Shown piece by piece: positions 1 through 5,108 of a stretch of DNA of 5,108 nt. This stretch comes from Muribaculaceae bacterium (GTDB lineage: Bacteria > Bacteroidota > Bacteroidia > Bacteroidales > Muribaculaceae): assembly GCA_029057255.1 (NCBI GenBank), contig JAICZO010000260.1, forward strand, positions 1 to 5,108, given 5' to 3'. Position 1 is the stretch's first letter. Every line of letters begins with the position of its first letter. Below the pieces are notes generated by a model. It saw only the letters and a program-made list of their open reading frames with translations. It was not told the origin of the DNA and made no database searches. Both the position numbers and the translations under genes were made by a program.

Positions 1-1739
1 CTGCCGATAAAAAAGCTCTTGTCGATGTAGAAATCCCTGAGACCGTGCGCCTAAAAGGTATCGACTATTATGTAGGGAGCATCAAGCGCACGGGCTTCAG
101 CAAATGTGTGGCTCTCAAATCCATAATAATCCCCAATTCGGTCAAAAAAATAGGGTGGCGCGCTTTCGACGGCTGCAAGACTCTCGAGTCGGTAGTGATG
201 CCCGACGATGCCGAGGCCGAAATATTCGAGGGTAACTACGGCTTTGGCCGCATAGGCATCTTCGGCGGCTGCATGAGCCTCGCCAACGTAAGCGGCCATG
301 AGGTGCCTTACCCGCGATATGTGGTCTACGATGCCTTTTTTGGCTGCGAGGATACGCCTTTCTTCGCCACTATTGTGAGCGAGGGCAGCGCCAACCTCAC
401 GGCGCGAACGTTCAAGTCCGACTCGTTCAGCGACTTCGCCGCCTCGCGTCTCAAGCGTGCCGTCGAGGAGTGGCAGGTGCGCAAGCCATACGAGACTATG
501 GCGCAGTGGAACAGCCGTGTCAACGACGATACTCGCCGCGCCTTTATCGACGAGACTGTCGCTACCCTCCGACACGAGTATATAAGCAAATACTCTCCGC
601 GCAACGTGCGCGGCAAGCTCGGCGACTATGTACGCGACTTTGAGTTCTTCTCCGTAGAGCTTGGCGGCTCGTTAGGCACGGTCTACGCATCGGTGCCCGA
701 GCAGGAGAGCGCCGCTTTCCGCGATGCATGGGCCGACGGCTCGGTGCAGCCTGTGTACGGCATCATGGACGATAATCTTGCCGTACTGTCATGCACATTT
801 AATGTCGCCGGTCGCCAATACAACTCGGCTCGCAGCTATGCCGAAGACGATTTCACTCCGCTTGCCGTAAACATCACTCCGCTTACCGCCATACGTGAAT
901 ACGAGACAGCAACACACGGCGACGGAACCAAAGCGCCGGCTTCGAAACAGTTCACCCCCGACGCTATCGACCTCAATATACCCGCATCGGAAAAGCATAA
1001 CTCACGCACCTTCGCAGTAATAATAGGCAACGAGAACTATCAGCGTGTGGCTCCCGTGGACTTCGCTGCCAACGACGCCCGCATATTCGCCAAATACTGC
1101 GAGCGCACACTCGGTATACCGGAAACAAACATACGCACTTACTACGATGCCACTTACGGCGACATCCTCGCCGCCATGCGCGACATACGAGATATAGCAT
1201 CGGCATACAACGGCGATATCAAAGTCCTTGTGTACTACGCCGGGCACGGAGTCCCCGACGAAAGCAACCGCAACGCCTATCTGCTGCCGGTCGACGCATC
1301 GGGCAACGACATTGACGCTTGCTACCCCATGACCAAGCTCTACGATGAGCTTGGCGCCCTCAACGCTGAGGCTGTGGTGGCTTTTATCGACGCCTGCTTC
1401 AGCGGCTCTGTGCGTGGCGAAGGTATGCTCGCCAGCGCCCGCGGCATACGCCTCAAGCCGCGAGACCTGCGTGCGGCGGGTAATCTCGTGGTGCTTTCTG
1501 CTGCCTCGGGCGACCAGTCGGCCTTGCCATACGAAGAGAAAGGCCACGGCATATTCACATATTATCTGCTCGAGAAACTGAATTCGACCAAAGGTGAGAC
1601 GAGCATCGGAGAACTCGCTGATTATATAAGCACCGAAGTCGCCAGACAGTCGGTAGTAGTGAACCGCAAACTCCAGTCGCCAACCGTAACATTCTCGCCT
1701 TCCATTGCCTCGGAGTGGAGAGATGTAAGGATTAAATGA
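1..1739 (+). CDS. Caspase-like (peptidase C14) protein with BspA-type leucine-rich repeats; 5' end outside window
   Basis: The frame is open from base 3 with no stop, so the gene starts left of the window; the GTG at 45 lies inside a repeat and is not a credible start. Counting from the codon at base 3, residues 1 to about 120 hold degenerate BspA/LRR_5 repeats, recognisable as AFDGC, IFGGC and AFFGC with spaced IP/MP turns. Residues about 135-300 form a middle region that I cannot name, with a charged helical stretch (QWNSRVNDDTRRAF) and then beta-like segments. The C14 domain runs from about residue 335 (RTFAVIIGNENY) to near the end. It has the catalytic His in YYAGHG (base 1245, residue 415) and the catalytic Cys in DACFSG (base 1395, residue 465), so both dyad residues are intact. 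In metacaspases the Asp two residues before Cys lines a pocket for basic P1 residues; cleavage after Arg/Lys here is an inference. The role could be a repeat-sensing protease or an immunity effector; no substrate is visible. The family call is strong, the biological role open. Confidence 0.9.
   Translation, partial: ADKKALVDVEIPETVRLKGIDYYVGSIKRTGFSKCVALKSIIIPNSVKKIGWRAFDGCKTLESVVMPDDAEAEIFEGNYGFGRIGIFGGCMSLANVSGHEVPYPRYVVYDAFFGCEDTPFFATIVSEGSANLTARTFKSDSFSDFAASRLKRAVEEWQVRKPYETMAQWNSRVNDDTRRAFIDETVATLRHEYISKYSPRNVRGKLGDYVRDFEFFSVELGGSLGTVYASVPEQESAAFRDAWADGSVQPVYGIMDDNLAVLSCTFNVAGRQYNSARSYAEDDFTPLAVNITPLTAIREYETATHGDGTKAPASKQFTPDAIDLNIPASEKHNSRTFAVIIGNENYQRVAPVDFAANDARIFAKYCERTLGIPETNIRTYYDATYGDILAAMRDIRDIASAYNGDIKVLVYYAGHGVPDESNRNAYLLPVDASGNDIDACYPMTKLYDELGALNAEAVVAFIDACFSGSVRGEGMLASARGIRLKPRDLRAAGNLVVLSAASGDQSALPYEEKGHGIFTYYLLEKLNSTKGETSIGELADYISTEVARQSVVVNRKLQSPTVTFSPSIASEWRDVRIK
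3..360 (+). repeat. BspA-like (LRR_5) leucine-rich repeat segment within the caspase-like protein
   Basis: The encoded protein shows at least three degenerate units in which a hydrophobic strand (for example LKSIIIPNSV) is followed by an Ala-Phe or Ile-Phe plus Gly-Cys signature: AFDGCKTL, IFGGCMSL and AFFGCEDT. This pattern is typical of the BspA/LRR_5 class, common in Bacteroidota surface and signalling proteins. The array begins before the window, so the total number of repeats is unknown. Such repeats usually bind proteins, which makes this end a likely recognition arm for the protease domain; that role is inferred. Confidence 0.7.
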
Positions 1740-1741
1740 CA

Positions 1742-1769
1742 AAAAAGACCCGCGGAGGCGGGTCTTTTT
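1742..1769. terminator. Bidirectional intrinsic terminator between convergent genes
   Basis: A perfect 12-bp inverted repeat pairs AAAAAGACCCGC (1742-1753) with GCGGGTCTTTTT (1758-1769) around a GGAG tetraloop. The core is a GC-rich 7-bp stem flanked by an A tract on one side and a T tract on the other, so a U tract follows the hairpin on either strand. It begins two bases after the caspase stop codon (1737-1739) and ends one base before the portal stop codon (1771-1773 on the - strand). It therefore serves both convergent transcripts. Confidence 0.9.
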
Positions 1770-1770
1770 G

Positions 1771-3078
1771 CTATGCAGTGGCGAGGGCCTTGATGTTGCG
1801 GGCCTCGGTGAAGGCGGTGAATGTGTCGAAGATGTCGGCAAGGGCTATTGTGGCGTTGCGTACCTGCGTGTCGAACATCTCGACTCCGCGCGCCGTGCCG
1901 CCCGTGCGGCCGAGCAGTGCGTCGCCCACGCCCGAAATGTCCTCGAAGAGCTTCATCTGCAGCTCCAGCAGGCGGTAGGCGCCGGTGCCGCCGGTGTCGG
2001 TCATGACCTGCTGCGGCAGGTGGTTGCCGCGCCCCGAGATGGGGATGACGCCGTCGGAGTGTGCCCATACGCGGGTGATGTCGTTCCACGATATGTTGTC
2101 GACCATCTGGTCCATGGGGAAGAGCAGAACGCCCTTTGCCGATGTCGACATCATGCGGTCAATCATGACTATGAGTCGGTTGATGTATCTCTGCTGGTCG
2201 ATGACGTCCTCGACGAAGGAGTGCACTTCGCCGTCGGTCAGCGGGTAGAACTTGATGACGAAGGGGTGTGAGCCGTGAGGGTAGGGCGAGTCGAATTCGC
2301 TCAGCACCGTGCCGTCGGGCGCAAGATAGCGGCAGTGCCACACAAACTCGAGCTGGGCCACTTCGGGATCGGGCTCGCGGCTGTCGAAGGTCCATACTTC
2401 GATGACGCGGTGGCGGCCTTCGAGCGACGAGCGGAAGAAGTCGCAGTCGTCATGCGACTGTCCCAGCTCGGATGTCACGGCGGTGAAGTCGTCGTCGGAT
2501 GCGGCGGTGTAGATGCGGCGCAGATCTTCGGCGCGGCTGCGGCTGCCGTCGGCAAAGCGGTTGATAATCTCGGGCATGGTCATGTCGTGCAGCATGCCTG
2601 CCATGTCGATGTCGTGTCCGCGCGGGTCGCGGAAGCTGTTGACGAAGAATCGAGGCAGCTCTACGTTGTCAATCCATATGCCGCAGCCTTCGCGTCGCCG
2701 TTCGTTGCTTATCCGCTGTATGACGCATCCCGAGATGAGGAACTCCTCGAGCAGGCGGCTGTCGAGTTCGGCCAGGGCGTTGCGCCGCGCCATGTCGGCT
2801 ATATCATTGCCCCGGTACAGTCCCGCCTCCGCCGCCTGGGTGCGGTATCGGCCGACGATGGTCTTGACGAGCTGGCGGATGAGGTTGTTCTTCAGCGGCT
2901 TGGCGCCACTCTGCTCGATGACGCTCTCCTCACGCACGTAGCGGCCGTCGGCGTCGGTCACGATGTCGCACCACTGGTCGCCGTAGGTGTAGTTCTTGTA
3001 GCGTTGTCTCCGCTGCCGCATAGTGGCTGCGGAGCACCATGCCCGGTAGGCAGTATCGAGTATTTTCACTGTTTTCAA
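1771..3078 (-). CDS. Phage portal protein
   Basis: Portal proteins form the dodecameric ring at one capsid vertex through which DNA is packaged and ejected. The 435-residue product has the layout of Bacteroidota phage portals with a P22-like flavour. It has an N-terminal helical segment ending in the YGDQW motif (residues 32-36) and a long helix with KNNLIRQLVKTIVGRY (about 63-78). A region with FFVNSFRDPRGHDID follows (about 144-158), then HPFVIKFYPLTDGEVHSFVED (about 271-291) and IDQQRYINRLI. The C-terminal helices carry LLELQMKLFEDISGV (about 370-384) and end at a TAG. I start at TTG 3078 because its TTGA overlap with the upstream stop mirrors the ATGA junction one gene earlier. GTG 3069 and ATG 3021 are alternatives, but ATG would remove residues that look like part of the N-terminal helix. 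It is the last gene of the leftward operon and reads into the shared terminator. At 435 residues it is shorter than P22 gp1 (about 725) but appears complete. Confidence 0.85.
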   Translation of the reverse strand: MKTVKILDTAYRAWCSAATMRQRRQRYKNYTYGDQWCDIVTDADGRYVREESVIEQSGAKPLKNNLIRQLVKTIVGRYRTQAAEAGLYRGNDIADMARRNALAELDSRLLEEFLISGCVIQRISNERRREGCGIWIDNVELPRFFVNSFRDPRGHDIDMAGMLHDMTMPEIINRFADGSRSRAEDLRRIYTAASDDDFTAVTSELGQSHDDCDFFRSSLEGRHRVIEVWTFDSREPDPEVAQLEFVWHCRYLAPDGTVLSEFDSPYPHGSHPFVIKFYPLTDGEVHSFVEDVIDQQRYINRLIVMIDRMMSTSAKGVLLFPMDQMVDNISWNDITRVWAHSDGVIPISGRGNHLPQQVMTDTGGTGAYRLLELQMKLFEDISGVGDALLGRTGGTARGVEMFDTQVRNATIALADIFDTFTAFTEARNIKALATA

Positions 3079-3647
3079 GCTGTTATGGTGGGTATTGAGT
3101 CGGTCGGCATCAGCGCCAGGGCGCTTTCGTCGAGCACATATGCCTCTTCGCCGGGGTCGAGCACGCCGCAGAGGGTCTCGACTTTGGCTCCTGCTTCTGC
3201 GGGCCATGCGAAGACGGCGTCGGCACCTTCGGCGCCGGGGACGTACACTGCCACGGGTCTGTCGCACGTGGCGGCGGTATAGGGGTTGAGCTGTCGGCTG
3301 ACCACGGTGTCGAGTTCGGTGCGGGGCAGTACCGGTGCGGGTAGGCTCCAGTGTTGCAGCTTGAGGTCGAACACCCTGCGGCAGGCCGCCGGCAGCAGTA
3401 TGCGCACGCCTCCGGCTTTGCCCTCGACGGGGTAGAGCATGTTGCTGCGGATGTGGTCGGGCGCGAGCATCTCGCGAGGCGCCGTGTCGAGGAGTGTCAG
3501 ATACCATTTGCGCAGACCGTCGAGGAGCATCCTGTCGACGTCGAGGCCTTCGGTCAGCTCCACGGTGCAGTCGGTGCGCAAGGGCTCAAGGCCGGCGGCG
3601 AGCCGCCGACGCTTGAGCATTTCATGTCGCGATAGGGTCAGTTTCAT
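3075..3647 (-). CDS. Uncharacterised phage head-module protein between capsid and portal genes
   Basis: This 190-residue protein is not one I recognise. The ATG at 3647 overlaps the capsid stop in an ATGA tetranucleotide, which fixes the start well, and its TGA at 3075-3077 overlaps the likely portal start. The N-terminus is short and basic (HEMLKRRRLAAGLE, residues 8-21). A probably helical segment around RKWYLTLLDTAPREML follows (about 46-61), then a mixed beta-rich middle with RILLPAACRRVFDLKLQHW, and a C-terminal half rich in Ala, Val, Glu and Pro. No signal peptide, membrane segment or catalytic motif is visible. Translational coupling to capsid and portal suggests a head-assembly role, perhaps an adaptor, head-completion or minor capsid protein; this rests on context alone. 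The antisense strand is also open here, but only this frame fits the coupled gene junctions. Confidence 0.75.
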   Translation of the reverse strand: MKLTLSRHEMLKRRRLAAGLEPLRTDCTVELTEGLDVDRMLLDGLRKWYLTLLDTAPREMLAPDHIRSNMLYPVEGKAGGVRILLPAACRRVFDLKLQHWSLPAPVLPRTELDTVVSRQLNPYTAATCDRPVAVYVPGAEGADAVFAWPAEAGAKVETLCGVLDPGEEAYVLDESALALMPTDSIPTITA

Positions 3648-4909
3648 GAGCCGAGCACACGGATATGCGCGTTGGGGTATCGGAGCACGAGACATGAGGC
3701 TTCGGTGAGCACGACGGCGTCGGTGTTGCGCTGTCCCGAGGCGCGAAGGTCGAGTTTCTCGGCCTGGAAGGGCACGTGCACGTACTTGGTCATGTAGTTG
3801 GGGTCGAGGATGAAGCCGTCGCACGAGTGTCCGCACTGGTCGAAGACTTCGGAGTGAAGCACGTAGAGGGTGCCGAAGTTCGATACTATCTCCTTGAACT
3901 CGATGCCCCACTTGACGCGGGTCTCGCCTGCCGACACTACCTTGGAGTACTGCAGGCGGCTGAGCGCCTCCATGAGCGCCGTGCCCGCGATGAGAATCTT
4001 GCGCTTGCTGCCGTTGTTGCCGGTGAAGGCGGCGCTGCACAGCCCTACAAGGTCGGCCTCGGTGAGGCTGTCGAGACTCAGCTCGACGTCTCTTGCCGCC
4101 TGGTTCCAGATGCCTCCGGTGAAGTATACGTTCTCGTTCTTGACGTTGTCGAAGAGGACGGTGCGGTGTCCGAAGAGGAAGTTTTTCTCCATGCCGAGTC
4201 GCATGTCGATGATTGCCGCCTCCTCCTGGTCGGAGAAGCTCCAGCCTACCTCTTTGCCGGCGATTTTGGCCAGGGTGCTCTGCTCGACCTGCATCTTGAA
4301 TATCTGACAATTGTTTGAAGCCTTGCGGGGCATGGCCGAGAATTGTGCCGTCTGGACGTCAAGCTCGGTGGCGGCGCGACCCATGCGCACGAGGCTTATG
4401 CCTCTCGGCATCTCGGGGATAAGGTTGTCGTGCGAGCCTATGCCCGAGCCTGCCACGCCGTTGAGAGGCACCACTTCGACGCCGCCGTCCTGCGGGCGTG
4501 CCGTCACGTAGAGCACCAGGGGGCCACCGTTGCCTTTCACCGCGGGCACGAGGATGGTCTCGGAGATGTCGAAGATGCTGTCGGCCTCGGTGTGGATGAC
4601 GTAGGAGTAGATGTCGTCGCCGCGGTTCACGCCGACGGTGTCGGTGAAGTCCTTGGCCAGACGCGTCTCGGTCACTTTGGTGTCGACCGAGTAGTACTCC
4701 ACTGTCATGGCCGAGGCACGGCGGCTGCCTGCGCAGCGGGTGAGCTGGTCGATGGGTGTCGACATGGGGCGCACCTTGACGATGCGTCGGTCGATGGAGT
4801 TGAGCAGGAGGCCTGGAGCGGCGCGTTCGATGGTTTCGGTTGTTGCGGGTGTGCCGCTGATGTGCTTGCCGCCGGCGGTGCCGGGTGCGATGTTTTTGTT
4901 TTCAGACAT
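3644..4909 (-). CDS. Phage major capsid protein, DUF5309/SU10-like (HK97 fold)
   Basis: This protein would form the shell of the phage head. The 421-residue product starts at ATG 4909, with a polar, probably disordered N-terminus rich in Gly, Thr and Ala (residues 1-30). The region RRIVKVRPMSTPIDQLTR (41-58) follows, and the next stretch could supply an E-loop-like arm (about 70-125). A long helical section spans about 200-250 (NNCQIFKMQVEQ, then DQEEAAIIDMRLGMEKNFLFG). The C-terminal part has FGTLYVLHSEVF (345-356), FILDPNYM (366-373) and a final strand TEASCLVLRYPNAHIRVLG (402-420). The last three blocks resemble the SU10-type capsid family, which typically shows a fG...v region, an LDP motif and a terminal E.tL.v.NP.AH..I.G pattern. 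This comparison is from memory, not a search. No separate protease domain is fused. A 51-base gap separates it from the upstream gene, and its stop overlaps the next start by four bases. Confidence 0.83.
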   Translation of the reverse strand: MSENKNIAPGTAGGKHISGTPATTETIERAAPGLLLNSIDRRIVKVRPMSTPIDQLTRCAGSRRASAMTVEYYSVDTKVTETRLAKDFTDTVGVNRGDDIYSYVIHTEADSIFDISETILVPAVKGNGGPLVLYVTARPQDGGVEVVPLNGVAGSGIGSHDNLIPEMPRGISLVRMGRAATELDVQTAQFSAMPRKASNNCQIFKMQVEQSTLAKIAGKEVGWSFSDQEEAAIIDMRLGMEKNFLFGHRTVLFDNVKNENVYFTGGIWNQAARDVELSLDSLTEADLVGLCSAAFTGNNGSKRKILIAGTALMEALSRLQYSKVVSAGETRVKWGIEFKEIVSNFGTLYVLHSEVFDQCGHSCDGFILDPNYMTKYVHVPFQAEKLDLRASGQRNTDAVVLTEASCLVLRYPNAHIRVLGS

Positions 4910-4944
4910 GGTTGATGATTGTTGGTTGTTGTTGCTTTGGTTTT
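4910..4944 (-). promoter_or_regulatory. A/C-rich, Shine-Dalgarno-free leader before the capsid start codon
   Basis: The 35 bases just upstream of the capsid ATG, read on the - strand, are almost entirely A and C, with one G and two T, and contain repeated CAA triplets. There is no purine-rich anti-16S match. Bacteroidota translation often does without a Shine-Dalgarno sequence and favours A-rich unstructured leaders, so this is a plausible strong initiation region for an abundant protein. I see no clear promoter in the 51-base intergenic gap, so the gene is probably read from an upstream operon promoter. Confidence 0.4.
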
Positions 4945-4960
4945 AATGATGTCGGGTGGT

Positions 4961-5108
4961 CTACCAGTTTGCCCAGAAGTCGTCGGTCTGCGAGGACAGG
5001 AATGCCGGGCATGACTCCGGCGCGGGGGCTGCGGGCTGCTGCAGAGGCGAGCGGTACATCGCAGGCTCGGGCTGAGGCTCGGGCTGAGGTTCCTGCTCGG
5101 GTTCGGGC
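4961..5108 (-). CDS. C-terminal end of an unidentified phage-module protein with Pro/Glu/Gln repeat tail; 5' end outside window
   Basis: On the - strand an open frame enters from the right edge and ends at a TAG (4961-4963), giving 48 visible residues. It opens with a Pro-Glu/Gln repeat (PEPEQEPQPEPQPEP), continues through a Pro/Ala-rich linker and ends in an acidic-aromatic tail (QTDDFWANW). The repeat keeps its reading frame and the stop lies 51 bases before the capsid ATG, in the same direction, so it looks like the real upstream gene of the operon. A disordered acidic protein directly before the capsid gene would fit a scaffolding protein or the C-terminal tail of a prohead protease-scaffold; this is inferred from position and composition only. 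Too little is visible to name a family. Confidence 0.6.
   Translation of the reverse strand, partial: PEPEQEPQPEPQPEPAMYRSPLQQPAAPAPESCPAFLSSQTDDFWANW
5064..5108 (-). repeat. Short tandem repeat encoding the Pro-Glu/Gln tail
   Basis: A 12-base unit (ggctcgggctga on the + strand) occurs twice in exact tandem at 5064-5075 and 5076-5087. It is followed by degenerate copies up to the window edge (for example ctcgggttcggg near 5096-5107). On the coding (-) strand it encodes PEPQ-type tetrapeptides in frame. The unit length is a multiple of three, so copy-number changes would lengthen or shorten the tail without frameshift. The array may continue beyond the window. Confidence 0.6.

Noticed and set aside
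45..47. GTG at 45 as the start of the caspase-like gene
   Set aside because: The frame is open to the window edge and the preceding codons (LVDVEIPET) continue the LRR pattern, so the gene is simply cut by the window.
1002..1841. - strand open frame of 279 residues opposite the caspase domain, crossing the terminator
   Set aside because: It runs antisense through the conserved C14 motifs and through the terminator hairpin and portal stop, and its translation shows no recognisable domain.
2275..3282. Long + strand open frame of 335 residues antisense to the portal gene, with others at 1768-2271 and 3776-4318
   Set aside because: These lie opposite well-supported phage genes, have low-complexity Val/Ala/Arg-rich translations and no family motifs. 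They are expected shadows of GC-rich codon use.
3079..3507. N-terminal extension of the portal reading frame up to an ATG at 3507
   Set aside because: The extension is an Arg/Pro/His-rich out-of-frame reading of the 190-residue gene. Portal-like sequence begins only after 3078.
3593..3608. GC-rich inverted repeat (cggcgg / ccgccg) near the start of the 190-residue gene
   Set aside because: It has only a 6-bp stem with a small loop, lies within Ala/Gly/Arg codons and has no T tract. It is likely a by-product of GC-rich coding.
3648..4310. Upstream extension of the 190-residue reading frame into the capsid gene
   Set aside because: The translation is Arg/His/Gln-rich low complexity lying wholly inside the capsid gene. 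The ATGA overlap at 3644-3647 gives a natural start.

Overview
The window holds two convergent blocks separated by one short hairpin. On the + strand, from the left edge to 1739, is the 3' part of a gene for a caspase-like (peptidase C14) protein. It has BspA-type leucine-rich repeats at the visible N-terminal end and an intact His/Cys catalytic dyad near the C-terminus. On the - strand, from the right edge down to 1771, is a tailed-phage head module. In transcription order it contains the C-terminal tail of an unidentified protein with a Pro/Glu/Gln repeat, a major capsid protein of the DUF5309/SU10-like type, an unrecognised 190-residue protein, and a portal protein. A perfect 12-bp hairpin with A and T tracts on either side (1742-1769) lies between the two stop codons and can terminate transcription in both directions.

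The probable source is a member of the Bacteroidales, either a chromosome with an integrated prophage or a phage of that group. The BspA-like repeats, the LRR plus C14 architecture, the portal type and the absence of Shine-Dalgarno sequences before the phage genes, with an A/C-rich leader before the capsid gene, all fit Bacteroidota. The DNA is GC-rich, which would suit Muribaculaceae- or Alistipes-like lineages better than low-GC Bacteroides, but this is only an inference.

The phage genes are tightly packed. The capsid stop overlaps the start of the 190-residue gene (ATGA), and that gene's stop overlaps the likely portal start in the same way (TTGA). They read as one translationally coupled head-assembly operon transcribed leftward from beyond the right edge, with the portal as its last gene. 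No terminase, protease, tail, integrase or attachment site is visible, so the window does not show whether the caspase gene belongs to the phage or to the flanking host DNA.

There is no gene-free stretch longer than about 50 bases. The many long antisense reading frames are GC-driven shadows. I do not see convincing evidence of a wholly new system. The points most worth following are the LRR-caspase gene beside the head operon, the MCP-to-portal gene order, and the unknown protein between capsid and portal.
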